NCBI GenBank assembly: GCA_963521185.1
Contig: CAUQTV010000008.1
Span: 91,375-155,374, forward strand
Origin: Enterobacter_D sp963521185
Lineage (GTDB): Bacteria > Pseudomonadota > Gammaproteobacteria > Enterobacterales > Enterobacteriaceae
Length of the DNA stretch: 64,000 bases
Direction: 5' to 3'
Shown: piece by piece, positions 1 through 8,994 of the stretch
Numbering within the stretch: position 1 is the stretch's first letter
How the letters are laid out: each line of letters opens with the position of its first letter
Translations under genes and position numbers: made by a program
The notes under the pieces: generated by a model
The model's input: only the letters and a program-made list of their open reading frames with translations
Told to the model about the DNA's origin: nothing
Database searches by the model: none

Positions 1-2
1 AG

Positions 3-221
3 TGGTATTTGCAGAGGATGTTCCGTACCGTCACGCATCAGACGCTTGGCGATTATATTCGCCAGCGCCGCTTATTGCTGGCGGCGGAAGCGCTGCGCAC
101 CACCCAGCGGCCCATCTTTGATATCGCGATGGATCTGGGGTATGTCTCGCAGCAGACGTTTTCGCGCGTGTTTCGCCGCGAGTTTGACAGAACGCCGAGC
201 GATTACCGGCATCAGATGTAG
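3..221 (+). CDS. soxS: SoxS superoxide-response activator, C-terminal part (5' end outside window)
   Basis: AraC/XylS-family activator of the superoxide regulon. The window cuts the gene, leaving about 72 codons that start at the W-Y-L-Q-R-M motif of the first helix-turn-helix and end at the stop at 219-221. The second HTH (D-L-G-Y-V-S-Q-Q-T-F-S-R) and the tail P-S-D-Y-R-H are SoxS signatures. In the family SoxS is a small, effector-free activator whose synthesis is switched on by oxidised SoxR; soxR and the soxS promoter lie to the left of the window. The stop is only 19 nt from the stop of the convergent pdeC, as in E. coli. An internal TTG at 9 is not the true start. Confidence 0.96.
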   Translation, partial: WYLQRMFRTVTHQTLGDYIRQRRLLLAAEALRTTQRPIFDIAMDLGYVSQQTFSRVFRREFDRTPSDYRHQM

Positions 222-240
222 TGGCAGTGAGCGAGCCGCG

Positions 241-1803
241 TTACTCGCGCTGCTCAACCCAGGTGATAAACTCATGCGGCGGCAGCGCCCTGGCAAAATG
301 CCAGCCCTGACAATATTGCACGCCACGCTTTAACAGCCAGGTGACCTGCTCTGCGGTTTCCACCCCTTCGGCAATGATCTTCAGGCGCAGACTCTGCGCC
401 ATCTCAATAATATGCTCAGCGATCAGATGGCTGGTGCTGTTAGTGGTCAGCGTATCAATAAAGGATTTGTCGATCTTCAGGATATCGACATTCAGAGAAT
501 AGAGATTGTGCAGGTTCGAATAGCCGGTACCGAAATCATCAATTGCCACTTCATAGCCCGCCTGACGGAACGCCTGGATCACCGGCGTGGTTTTCGGCAC
601 ATCAATAAAACCACGCTCGGTCACTTCAATCTTAATTTGCGCGGCGCGTACCGAATAGTGCTGCGCTTTATCGGAGATTAATGCAATCAGGCGCGAGGAG
701 TGGAAGTCGGAGGCGGACAGGTTAATGGAAATATACAGGTTTGGGTTACCCGCGAGATAGTCACCTAAGTCGTTAAACACCTCTTCGACGGCGTAGTCGG
801 TGACGCGCTCAATCAGCCCTTCTTTTTCCGCCAGCGGAATAAACTCAACCGGACTCATCACCGGACCGTCGAAGCCCGGCCAGCGTAGCAGCGCTTCTGC
901 ACCGACGCACTGACCGGTTTTAATGTCGATAATGGGTTGGTAGTGAAGGCGAAGCTGACGTTTTAACAGTGCCCGGTGTAACAGGCGGCGCGGCGAGTTA
1001 AACTCCTGCCGCGTTCGCGACCACACCAGTAAAACAATAATGCTGCAAATCATGCCCAGCGGTAATGTCAGCGTGGCCTGATGATAGAGGAACTTCAAAT
1101 AGCGATCGCTGGAGGTCGACACAATAATCGCAATCGGGCGCTTTGCGGAATGCGCAATGGTATAGAAGCGGTCATCCTTCTTGAAGTTAAAATCATTCTT
1201 CTGCACCAGCGACGATAATGTTTTGAGGTTGGCATTGGGGCTGACAGAAAAGAATGATTTGGTCACGGTGTCATACACACCGAATGCCAGCGAAGGATCG
1301 TCTGACATCACTTCACTGAAAGAGAGCGGGTTAACCACTACCGCATAATTACTGCGTTGCAGATACACCATTTTATAGCCGCTATAAAAAGGCGTGTCGC
1401 GATAATAGTAAATAGAGACATCGGGCTTACGGGTATATTCCGCCGCGGGAATAATATACGGCTGATCAAGCGTGACTGAGGTTGAGCATAAAAAGTGATT
1501 CCCCTTCGCGTAGATTAAATCAGCAACATAAAGCCGCCCGCGAATGATATTGAGCATATTCTGACGGTGCGTCGGGGAACAGATCTGTCCGTTGAATTTC
1601 AGGGCGTCCTGACGGGCGATTTCAACCTGCTGGATAACCACTTCCGTTTTATCCAGCGCCAGCTGAGCAAACGACCGCAGCTCGACGCCCGTTTCTTTCA
1701 CGGCACGGATGTGCGCAAACCATAGCGCCAGCATCACAGGCAGCATAACCACCATGATGACCCCGACGATTCTCAGCACCTTGAGGCGTGCGCTATGATT
1801 CAT
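241..1803 (-). CDS. pdeC: CSS-motif cyclic-di-GMP phosphodiesterase PdeC (YjcC)
   Basis: Inner-membrane phosphodiesterase that hydrolyses c-di-GMP. The 520 residues show an N-terminal membrane segment (about 9-29), a periplasmic CSS-type sensor region with cysteines in I-C-S-P and L-C-S-T near residues 76 and 106, a second membrane segment near 240-260, and a C-terminal EAL domain. The EAL catalytic motifs look intact: E-A-L-L-R-W, I-D-D-F-G-T-G-Y-S, K-I-D-K-S-F and A-E-G-V-E. In E. coli the periplasmic cysteines link activity to DsbA/DsbB redox state. It matches E. coli YjcC throughout and keeps its place beside soxS. A diguanylate cyclase gene lies directly upstream on the same strand. Confidence 0.95.
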   Translation of the reverse strand: MNHSARLKVLRIVGVIMVVMLPVMLALWFAHIRAVKETGVELRSFAQLALDKTEVVIQQVEIARQDALKFNGQICSPTHRQNMLNIIRGRLYVADLIYAKGNHFLCSTSVTLDQPYIIPAAEYTRKPDVSIYYYRDTPFYSGYKMVYLQRSNYAVVVNPLSFSEVMSDDPSLAFGVYDTVTKSFFSVSPNANLKTLSSLVQKNDFNFKKDDRFYTIAHSAKRPIAIIVSTSSDRYLKFLYHQATLTLPLGMICSIIVLLVWSRTRQEFNSPRRLLHRALLKRQLRLHYQPIIDIKTGQCVGAEALLRWPGFDGPVMSPVEFIPLAEKEGLIERVTDYAVEEVFNDLGDYLAGNPNLYISINLSASDFHSSRLIALISDKAQHYSVRAAQIKIEVTERGFIDVPKTTPVIQAFRQAGYEVAIDDFGTGYSNLHNLYSLNVDILKIDKSFIDTLTTNSTSHLIAEHIIEMAQSLRLKIIAEGVETAEQVTWLLKRGVQYCQGWHFARALPPHEFITWVEQRE

Positions 1804-2143
1804 TTCCGCCTAATATCCCTGCATTGTGTGTGCCTGCAATGACGGCAGGATGCTATGTTTAACAGGTGATTACGTTGCATGAATCATACGACATTAGCAA
1901 CTGACTTTTCTCATTCGAAACCTAATATTTGGTTATGACGATATTATTTGCCCGTAAGCCAAACTTAAAGAGGTGGCCCTGATTATATTAAGGGAAATAA
2001 TTATCCGGGTGAACGAGCGGGTTTAAGATAACACAACACAGGATCGGTGATTAAGCCAAACTGCCAGAAGGTTAAAAATCAGGTGCTCCGGCTGTTTGTT
2101 TTTTCAACGGCTTCAGACGCCATTGATCGAAGAATGTACGTAT
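1804..2143. other. Intergenic region between the phosphodiesterase and cyclase genes
   Basis: About 340 bases separate the start of pdeC from the stop of the upstream diguanylate cyclase. The part next to pdeC (about 1840-2000) is AT-rich and should hold the pdeC promoter. I see no convincing ORF, repeat or strong terminator; a short ORF on the plus strand is a shadow of the cyclase gene. Confidence 0.6.
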
Positions 2144-3544
2144 TTAAAAAAGTTCGGCGGCGACAATTGTTTTTCCCCGACCGGCACGTTTCGCATCGTA
2201 CAACGCATTATCCGCCAGCGTCAGCAATGCCGAGGATTCTACCTCGCCGTTGGTCACGCTCACGACACCCGCGCTAAACGAGAGCTTAAGCCGCTCCTTA
2301 CCCACCAGCAGCGGTTCGTCGGAGAGCACGGCGCGCAGTTTCTGCGTAAAGCGAACCGCTGTCTGACTGCCCGTCAGTGGCATGATCATCAAAAACTCTT
2401 CGCCTCCGAGTCGACCAAGCTGATAGCCCTGGGGGCTTAGCTCCCGAATGCGATCGCAAAACCACGTGAGCGCCATGTCGCCCGCCTGATGTCCCCATGA
2501 GTCATTGATGCGTTTAAAATGGTCGAGATCAAACATCACTACGCTGAAGCGCTGATGGTGGCAGCCCGCCGCACTCGCCACCAGCGCATCTTTTAACCGC
2601 AGAAGAATGGCAAAGCGGTTAAGGCAGCCGGTCAGATCGTCGGTGGTGGCTTTCAGCGCCAGCTGCTGTTCGGCTTTTTTGCGCTCGGTAATGTCGAGGC
2701 CAATATTCAGAATGGAGTTATCGGGCAGCAGGATGTTGGACCACAGCACCGTCAGCACTGCGCCATCGCGGCGCACGGGGTGCCACTCCTGCATATCGAC
2801 CATCGGTGAAGTATTGACCGACGCGCGCATTTGTCGTCGCACCTCCGGGTCCGGGTAGAACAGCGCCAGCGGATCGGCATGTTGATTGAGCTCGTCTATT
2901 CGCCAGCCAAATAAGCGCTCGCATTCACCATTCCATAAAACGCAGCGGTTATGTTTGTCAAAAGAATTCATTAATACCGGCGCGCGATCGAAAAGTATTT
3001 TGTATTGAGTGACAACGCGCTGCATTTCCAGCGCCATACGTTCGCGGGCCATAATCTCGCCGAGATAATCTTTTAATTTCTCGACCAGAATAACAACAAT
3101 ATTTTTTAGCACCACCATTGACGGTAATGGACGGGAAAGCGCTAAAAAGAAATAGCCGTTAAGCGTGGGATTTTTGGTATTCAATTTGCACAAAATACCG
3201 CTTTGTAATTGCGATGCCGTTTCAGACGCCTGGGGAAAAAGGCGTACCCCGACGTTGCTACGCCAGCAAATCACGCGCCACGCCTGGTAATGACGGCGCA
3301 TTTGCGCATTGCCCAGGAAACCTTCTACGTCCTCTAACGTGCAGGGGATCTCGCCGCAAGAGACCAGTTGACGCCCCGCGTCATCATCCACCACGACCCA
3401 TGACATCGCGGCACCAAAGGTGGTGTTGATAGCGTGCAGAATGTCGTGTAGCGAGCGGTCGGCGGTCAACCAGGGCATAAGCTTCGCCAGCATATGCAAC
3501 GCCTTCGCATCATCCATTGTTGTCTCGTCGCTATTTTTTTTCAT
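2144..3544 (-). CDS. Diguanylate cyclase with sensory N-terminus, PAS and GGDEF domains
   Basis: Predicted to make c-di-GMP from two GTP. The 466-residue protein has no obvious transmembrane helix. Residues about 10-165 look like a GAF-like sensor and residues about 175-295 form a PAS domain (F-D-R-A-P-V-L, ending in L-D-I-T-E-R-K-K). The GGDEF domain follows, with D-D-L-T-G-C-L-N-R at its start and the active site G-G-E-E-F near residue 380. The usual inhibitory I-site R-x-x-D five residues before the motif is missing (P-Q-G-Y is there), so product inhibition may be absent. The gene is not at this place in E. coli K-12, where yjcB follows pdeC. The start is uncertain: an alternative ATG eight codons in, at 3520, is preceded by GAG. 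Confidence 0.85.
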   Translation of the reverse strand: MKKNSDETTMDDAKALHMLAKLMPWLTADRSLHDILHAINTTFGAAMSWVVVDDDAGRQLVSCGEIPCTLEDVEGFLGNAQMRRHYQAWRVICWRSNVGVRLFPQASETASQLQSGILCKLNTKNPTLNGYFFLALSRPLPSMVVLKNIVVILVEKLKDYLGEIMARERMALEMQRVVTQYKILFDRAPVLMNSFDKHNRCVLWNGECERLFGWRIDELNQHADPLALFYPDPEVRRQMRASVNTSPMVDMQEWHPVRRDGAVLTVLWSNILLPDNSILNIGLDITERKKAEQQLALKATTDDLTGCLNRFAILLRLKDALVASAAGCHHQRFSVVMFDLDHFKRINDSWGHQAGDMALTWFCDRIRELSPQGYQLGRLGGEEFLMIMPLTGSQTAVRFTQKLRAVLSDEPLLVGKERLKLSFSAGVVSVTNGEVESSALLTLADNALYDAKRAGRGKTIVAAELF

Positions 3545-4112
3545 TGTATGTTTCGCAGGTTATTGAAATCGTTAATCCTTGCCTGTCATTTATTTCAGGG
3601 AAGTAAAATAGCTAAAACGCAGAAAGCTAACGACCAATACTCAGCGTAAATAACGCAGGAAAAAGAGACTAAACAGAACAGGAATATAAATAACCATTCA
3701 AATAAACTGCCTGAATATTCAAGCACCCGAAAAGTTAACTGCCCAATCAAGCATAATAGATCAATTTCCGCCTGTAAATGCGTGCAAAAAAAAACGCTAA
3801 CCCTGCGCATTATTGCTATGCCAATGAATTGCTTAAAAAGTTGTTCTATCCCGCTGAAACACTGCGCACTTAAACCAAATTTAATGTTAATGATAGATTC
3901 ACCCACATTATTTATGGCTAAAAAATCAGCGAAAACCGATAGACAACCACTGGCTAATAAAAAACCAAATGTGATATAGTTCACACATATTGTGAAACAG
4001 GAAACAGCGTTTCATTAAAGAGTGTAACCGCTGCGAACCTCCCGCGTTTAGTGCGCCGCCCGTGCATAACGCCGGTTCGCAGGAATAGCGTTTTTTTTCT
4101 GAGGACAGGTAG
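3545..4112. other. AT-rich intergenic region upstream of yjcB
   Basis: This stretch of about 570 bases is clearly AT-richer than its surroundings. It must carry the promoters of the cyclase gene (minus strand) and yjcB (plus strand). A hydrophobic 129-codon reading frame (3595-3984, minus, GTG start) lies inside but has no ribosome binding site and no recognised homologue, so it is not called as a gene. Confidence 0.5.
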
Positions 4113-4394
4113 ATGGCTACGATCACCACCAGCGTCGTGTTGCTGCGCTGGCAGTTATTGAGTGCGGTGTTAATGTTTATGGCGAGCACGTTGAACATCC
4201 GGTTTCGCAAGTCGGATTATATTGGTCTTGCGGTGATCAGTAGCGGCATGGGCGTTGTCGCTGCCTGCTGGTTTGCAACCGGACTGCTGGGCATCACCCT
4301 CGTTGACGTTGCCACCATCTGGCACAACATTAAAGACGTGATGATTGAAGCCTCAAGCCACACGCCGCCAGAATGGCCGATGGTTCTGACCTGA
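4113..4394 (+). CDS. yjcB: YjcB family inner-membrane protein
   Basis: Small membrane protein of 93 residues and unknown function, recognised by its match to E. coli YjcB: V-L-L-R-W-Q-L-L-S-A-V near the start, I-R-F-R in the loop, and P-M-V-L-T at the end. Two hydrophobic segments (about 8-28 and 38-62) suggest two membrane helices. The ATG follows G-A-G-G-A-C-A-G-G, a good ribosome binding site. It converges with ssb across a shared terminator, as in E. coli. Confidence 0.93.
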   Translation: MATITTSVVLLRWQLLSAVLMFMASTLNIRFRKSDYIGLAVISSGMGVVAACWFATGLLGITLVDVATIWHNIKDVMIEASSHTPPEWPMVLT

Positions 4395-4406
4395 TGCGCT
4401 AAAAAC

Positions 4407-4434
4407 AAAAAGCCCCGTCTCAACGGGGCTTTTT
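4407..4434. terminator. Bidirectional terminator between yjcB and ssb
   Basis: Perfect GC-rich hairpin (AGCCCCG / CGGGGCT) flanked by A-run and T-run, so it works in both directions for the convergent yjcB and ssb. Confidence 0.9.
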
Positions 4435-4461
4435 CTCTTCGTCAACGCAGGAAGGCGAGAC

Positions 4462-4998
4462 TTAGAACGGGATATCGTCGTCGAAATCCATTGGCGGTTC
4501 GTTAGACTGCTGTGCAGGAGCAGACTGCTGCGGGCGAGACTGCGCGCCGCCGCTGAACTGGTTGCCGCCCTGCGGCTGCTGAGGCTGACCCCAACCGCCT
4601 TGCTGACCGCCACCCTGCTGCTGACCACCAGCCGGTGCTCCGCCGCCCTGACGGCCACCCAGCATCTGCATGGTGCCGCCTACGTTGACGACCACTTCCG
4701 TGGTGTATTTTTCAACGCCCGCCTGGTCGGTCCATTTACGCGTTTGCAGCGCACCTTCGATATATACCTGAGAACCTTTACGCAGGTATTCACCGGCCAC
4801 TTCCGCCAGCTTGCCGAACAGCACAACGCGGTGCCATTCTGTTTTCTCTTTGGTTTCGCCGGTCTGCTTGTCACGCCAGGATTCGGAAGTAGCCAGCGTA
4901 ATGTTGGCAACTGCGCCACCATTAGGCATGTAGCGTACTTCCGGGTCCTGGCCCAGATTACCGACGAGAATCACCTTGTTTACGCCTCTGCTGGCCAT
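4462..4998 (-). CDS. ssb: Single-stranded DNA-binding protein SSB
   Basis: Essential protein that coats single-stranded DNA in replication, repair and recombination and recruits partner proteins. The 178-residue product starts M-A-S-R-G-V-N-K-V, has the N-terminal OB fold (about 1-112), a long Gly/Gln/Pro-rich disordered linker (about 113-168), and the acidic tip D-F-D-D-D-I-P-F that docks RecQ, ExoI, PriA and others. Length and tail match E. coli SSB. The gene is divergent from uvrA and shares the SOS-controlled intergenic region with it. Confidence 0.98.
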   Translation of the reverse strand: MASRGVNKVILVGNLGQDPEVRYMPNGGAVANITLATSESWRDKQTGETKEKTEWHRVVLFGKLAEVAGEYLRKGSQVYIEGALQTRKWTDQAGVEKYTTEVVVNVGGTMQMLGGRQGGGAPAGGQQQGGGQQGGWGQPQQPQGGNQFSGGAQSRPQQSAPAQQSNEPPMDFDDDIPF

Positions 4999-5144
4999 GG
5001 TCGTGTCTCCTGAATACGTTTCTTAATAGTGTAAACGCGTGAGTGTACCATTTCCACGTCGCCTTTTGATAGCTGTGAGACTCTTTCCAGAGATCGCTCA
5101 GTCAACTAACATTTTTGCACACCTGCGTGGAATGCGCATCATAA

Positions 5145-5164
5145 TACTGTATATCCAATCAGGT
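5145..5164. promoter_or_regulatory. LexA box between ssb and uvrA
   Basis: TACTGTATATCCAATCAGGT fits the CTG-N10-CAG pattern of LexA operators with a well conserved left half. Its place between divergent ssb and uvrA matches the known SOS control of uvrA in E. coli. Confidence 0.85.
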
Positions 5165-5255
5165 TAAATTGTGTCATAATTAGCCGTTTCAGTTCTGACC
5201 GCCGGGTGTCCTTCAAACATGCCGGGGCATGCCGAGTATCTACCGGGAAAGGTGA

Positions 5256-8078
5256 ATGGATAAGATAGAAGTACGGGGCGCTCGCACCCATAATCTCAAA
5301 AACATCAACCTCGTTATCCCACGCGACAAACTCATTGTCGTCACCGGGCTATCGGGTTCAGGCAAATCCTCACTGGCTTTCGACACCCTCTACGCCGAAG
5401 GGCAGCGTCGCTACGTTGAATCGCTCTCCGCCTATGCGCGTCAGTTCCTGTCGCTCATGGAAAAGCCGGATGTCGATCATATTGAAGGGCTGTCGCCAGC
5501 GATTTCCATTGAGCAGAAATCGACCTCGCACAACCCGCGTTCCACGGTCGGGACGATCACCGAAATTCACGACTATCTGCGTCTGCTGTTCGCCCGCGTG
5601 GGCGAGGCGCGCTGCCCGGATCACGACGTACCACTGGCGGCGCAAACGGTCAGTCAGATGGTCGATAACGTGCTGTCGCAGCCGGAAGGTAAACGCCTGA
5701 TGCTGCTTGCGCCCATCATTAAAGAGCGTAAAGGCGAGCACACCAAAACGCTGGAAAACCTCGCAAGCCAGGGTTACATCCGCGCGCGCATCGACGGCGA
5801 AGTGTGCGATCTCTCCGATCCGCCCGCGCTTGAGCTGCAAAAGAAACACACCATTGAAGTGGTTATCGATCGCTTTAAAGTGCGCGAGGATCTCACCCAG
5901 CGCCTGGCGGAATCCTTTGAAACCGCGCTGGAGCTTTCCGGCGGCACGGCGATTGTGGCAGATATGGACGATACCAAAGCGGAAGAGCTGCTGTTCTCCG
6001 CCAACTTCGCCTGCCCAATCTGCGGCTACAGCATGAACGAGCTTGAACCGCGTATGTTCTCGTTCAACAACCCGGCGGGCGCGTGCCCGACCTGTGACGG
6101 CCTGGGCGTGCAGCAGTATTTCGATCCGGACCGCATTATTCAGAATCCGGAACTGTCGCTGGCGGGTGGGGCTATCCGCGGTTGGGATCGCCGCAACTTC
6201 TACTATTTCCAGATGCTGCGCTCGCTGGCCGAGCACTACAAATTCGACGTGGAAGCGCCGTGGGGCAGCCTCGGTGCCAGCGTGCATAAAGTAGTGCTCT
6301 ACGGTTCCGGCAAAGAGAGCATTGAGTTCAAATATATGAACGATCGTGGCGACACCTCCGTGCGTCGTCACCCGTTTGAAGGCGTGCTGCACAATATGGA
6401 GCGCCGTTATAAAGAGACGGAATCCAGCGCGGTGCGCGAAGAGCTGGCGAAGTTTATCAGCAACCGCTCATGCACCTCGTGCGACGGCACGCGTCTGCGC
6501 CGTGAAGCGCGTCACGTCTACGTTGAGAACACGCCGCTGCCGACCATTTCAGACATGAGCATCGGTCATGCGATGGACTTCTTCACCAATCTTAAACTGG
6601 CTGGTCAGCGGGCAAAAATCGCCGAGAAAGTGCTGAAAGAGATTGGCGATCGCCTGAAGTTTCTTGTGAACGTTGGCCTGAACTACCTGACGCTTTCCCG
6701 CTCGGCGGAAACGCTCTCCGGCGGTGAGGCGCAGCGTATCCGTCTGGCAAGCCAGATTGGCGCGGGCCTCGTCGGCGTGATGTACGTGCTGGATGAACCC
6801 TCTATCGGTCTGCATCAGCGCGATAACGAACGTCTGCTCGGCACGCTTATCCACCTGCGCAATCTCGGTAACACGGTGATTGTGGTGGAGCATGACGAAG
6901 ACGCCATTCGCGCCGCCGACCACGTGATCGACATCGGTCCGGGCGCTGGTGTGCACGGCGGCCAGGTGGTGGCGGAAGGGACGCTGAAAGACATTATGGC
7001 GGTGCCGGAATCGCTCACCGGTCAGTTCATGAGCGGCAAGCGCAAAATCGACGTGCCGAAGAAGCGTGTCCCTGCCGATCCGGAAAAAGTGCTTAAGCTA
7101 ACCGGCGCGCGCGGCAACAACCTGAAAGACGTGACGCTGACGCTGCCGGTGGGCCTGTTTACCTGCATTACCGGCGTGTCCGGTTCCGGTAAATCAACGC
7201 TGATTAACGACACGCTGTTCCCGATTGCCCAGCGCCAGTTGAACGGTGCGACCATCGCCGAACCTGCGCCGTACCGCGATATTCAGGGTCTGGAACATTT
7301 CGATAAGGTGATCGACATCGACCAAAGCCCGATTGGCCGCACGCCGCGCTCTAACCCGGCCACTTACACCGGTGTGTTTACGCCGGTGCGTGAGTTGTTT
7401 GCCGGTGTTCCCGAGTCGCGCTCGCGCGGTTACACGCCGGGCCGCTTTAGCTTTAACGTGCGCGGCGGTCGCTGCGAAGCGTGCCAGGGCGATGGTGTGA
7501 TCAAAGTCGAGATGCACTTCCTGCCGGATATTTACGTGCCGTGCGACCAGTGCAAAGGCAAACGCTATAACCGCGAAACGCTGGAGATCAAATACAAAGG
7601 CAAGAGCATTCATGAAGTGCTGGATATGACCATTGAAGATGCCCGCGCATTCTTCGATGCGGTTCCGGCGCTGGCGCGTAAGCTGCAAACGCTGATGGAT
7701 GTTGGCCTGTCGTATATTCGTCTCGGTCAGTCGGCAACCACGCTCTCCGGGGGTGAAGCCCAGCGCGTGAAGCTGGCGCGTGAACTGTCAAAACGCGGTA
7801 CCGGCCAGACGCTCTATATTCTTGATGAGCCGACCACTGGCCTGCATTTCGCTGACATTCAGCAACTGCTGGAAGTGCTGCATCAATTGCGCGATCAGGG
7901 CAACACCATCATGGTGATTGAGCACAACCTCGACGTGATTAAAACCGCGGACTGGGTGGTCGATCTGGGACCGGAAGGCGGCAGCGGCGGCGGCGAAATC
8001 CTCGTCTCCGGCACGCCGGAAACCGTTGCGGAGTGCGAAGCCTCGCACACGGCGCGCTTCCTCAAGCCCATGCTGTAA
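5256..8078 (+). CDS. uvrA: Excinuclease ABC subunit A (UvrA)
   Basis: DNA-damage recognition ATPase of nucleotide excision repair; it loads UvrB at lesions. The 940 residues are the standard length. Both ABC modules are intact: Walker A G-L-S-G-S-G-K-S-S near residue 30 and G-V-S-G-S-G-K-S-T near 640, signature L-S-G-G-E-A-Q-R in both halves, and Walker B L-D-E-P twice. Zinc-binding C-x-x-C pairs are visible (C-P-I-C-G and C-P-T-C-D; C-E-A-C-Q and C-D-Q-C-K). The ATG at 5256 follows GGGAAAGG. The LexA box about 90 bases upstream indicates SOS induction. Confidence 0.99.
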   Translation: MDKIEVRGARTHNLKNINLVIPRDKLIVVTGLSGSGKSSLAFDTLYAEGQRRYVESLSAYARQFLSLMEKPDVDHIEGLSPAISIEQKSTSHNPRSTVGTITEIHDYLRLLFARVGEARCPDHDVPLAAQTVSQMVDNVLSQPEGKRLMLLAPIIKERKGEHTKTLENLASQGYIRARIDGEVCDLSDPPALELQKKHTIEVVIDRFKVREDLTQRLAESFETALELSGGTAIVADMDDTKAEELLFSANFACPICGYSMNELEPRMFSFNNPAGACPTCDGLGVQQYFDPDRIIQNPELSLAGGAIRGWDRRNFYYFQMLRSLAEHYKFDVEAPWGSLGASVHKVVLYGSGKESIEFKYMNDRGDTSVRRHPFEGVLHNMERRYKETESSAVREELAKFISNRSCTSCDGTRLRREARHVYVENTPLPTISDMSIGHAMDFFTNLKLAGQRAKIAEKVLKEIGDRLKFLVNVGLNYLTLSRSAETLSGGEAQRIRLASQIGAGLVGVMYVLDEPSIGLHQRDNERLLGTLIHLRNLGNTVIVVEHDEDAIRAADHVIDIGPGAGVHGGQVVAEGTLKDIMAVPESLTGQFMSGKRKIDVPKKRVPADPEKVLKLTGARGNNLKDVTLTLPVGLFTCITGVSGSGKSTLINDTLFPIAQRQLNGATIAEPAPYRDIQGLEHFDKVIDIDQSPIGRTPRSNPATYTGVFTPVRELFAGVPESRSRGYTPGRFSFNVRGGRCEACQGDGVIKVEMHFLPDIYVPCDQCKGKRYNRETLEIKYKGKSIHEVLDMTIEDARAFFDAVPALARKLQTLMDVGLSYIRLGQSATTLSGGEAQRVKLARELSKRGTGQTLYILDEPTTGLHFADIQQLLEVLHQLRDQGNTIMVIEHNLDVIKTADWVVDLGPEGGSGGGEILVSGTPETVAECEASHTARFLKPML

Positions 8079-8088
8079 TCGTCACTCT

Positions 8089-8115
8089 GCGCCTTGCTGC
8101 TCTCCGGCAAGGCGC
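8089..8115 (+). terminator. Hairpin downstream of uvrA
   Basis: Perfect 8-bp stem GCGCCTTG / CAAGGCGC starting 10 bases after the uvrA stop. There is no clean T-run after it, so it may be a weak terminator or an mRNA 3'-end stabiliser. Confidence 0.55.
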
Positions 8116-8213
8116 ATCACATTTCCTCATTTTCCCTCACACCCCCGCAAATGATGTGACTGACTTTTCCCACGCGCTGTAGCCTGAATGCCTGGAAGCC
8201 TTAGGGAAACATT

Positions 8214-8639
8214 ATGCGACTTTTACGAACGGCCTGCCTGCTGCCCATTTTACTGTTGATCGCCTGCACCTTTACCGGCCGCTACAACAGCGACGCGCAT
8301 CGCCAGCTGGTCATGCTTGAGGCGCTGCATGTGCAGTTTATCGACGATGCCAGCCTGCCGGATGCGCAGAGCGATCCCGCCACCATCAGTCAGGACGATC
8401 GTGAAATGCGGCTGCAATTTGAAGAAGCAGTGCTCTTTGCCCAAAGCCTTGGCGATCCGCTGCGGCTAAAAAACCTCACTGCCGCCCACCAGATCTATCA
8501 GCTGCAATACGCCCGCTTTGCGCAGCAGGGTCGCCCTTTTAAACCGGAACAGGCGCAGTTATTCCGCCAGCAGGCCACGCAGGGCTGGCAGCAGGTGATC
8601 CATGGGGAGTGTCTGCGTCCGCACTCCGTTTGCCCGTAA
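8214..8639 (+). CDS. Hypothetical lipoprotein
   Basis: I do not recognise this 141-residue protein. Its N-terminus is a lipoprotein signal: positive M-R-L-L-R, a hydrophobic core, then the lipobox L-I-A-C with the cysteine near residue 18. The mature part is soluble and rich in Gln/Ala/Leu, probably helical, and ends in a short segment with two cysteines (G-E-C-L-R-P-H-S-V-C-P). It is followed after 10 bases by another small gene on the same strand, so the two probably form an operon. They lie between uvrA and yjbR, where E. coli K-12 has no such genes. Confidence 0.75.
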   Translation: MRLLRTACLLPILLLIACTFTGRYNSDAHRQLVMLEALHVQFIDDASLPDAQSDPATISQDDREMRLQFEEAVLFAQSLGDPLRLKNLTAAHQIYQLQYARFAQQGRPFKPEQAQLFRQQATQGWQQVIHGECLRPHSVCP

Positions 8640-8649
8640 AGGAGTCAGA

Positions 8650-8988
8650 ATGAGCGTGTTCGACGAGTTAGAAGCCGCGTTCTCAAGCCCCGCTTTTCGT
8701 CAACAGGTGAGCGAGACCGTGCGCAGCCAGTGCCTGACGCTGTTCCGCCAGGGCTTACACGACACCAATGAGTACATTCAGAGCAGCTGTGCGCAGCTTG
8801 TGCAGGTGCTGCGCGACAAGGCGCAGGGCGAGCTGGAGGAAGAAGACGTGATGGTTTATCTCAACAGCCAGCGCGCGCTATTGCAGATCCAGCTTAACAA
8901 CGCTGAGATCGCCACGCGGGCGCGCATGCAGGCCATTGTCGCGCAGCTGCTGAATATCACGTTGACGACGCTTATCCGCGCGCTGTAG
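8650..8988 (+). CDS. Hypothetical small helical protein
   Basis: This 112-residue protein is not recognised. The ATG at 8650 is preceded by AAAGGAG, a strong ribosome binding site, which rules out the longer upstream reading. It has no signal peptide. The sequence is mostly amphipathic helix (R-Q-Q-V-S-E-T-V-R, an acidic E-L-E-E-E-D segment near 60, then L-L-Q-I-Q-L-N-N-A-E-I), suggesting an oligomeric cytoplasmic protein. It starts 10 bases after the lipoprotein gene and ends a few bases from the convergent yjbR. Confidence 0.7.
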   Translation: MSVFDELEAAFSSPAFRQQVSETVRSQCLTLFRQGLHDTNEYIQSSCAQLVQVLRDKAQGELEEEDVMVYLNSQRALLQIQLNNAEIATRARMQAIVAQLLNITLTTLIRAL

Positions 8989-8994
8989 CCCCCT

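Noticed and set aside
3595..3984. Minus-strand 129-codon hydrophobic reading frame
   Set aside because: GTG start without a ribosome binding site, no recognised similarity, AT-rich sequence that easily yields hydrophobic codons. Kept only as a low-interest observation.
5370..6392. Long antisense frame within uvrA
   Set aside because: GC-rich codon shadow of a well-identified gene; similar shadows lie opposite plsB, metH, malE and yjbH.
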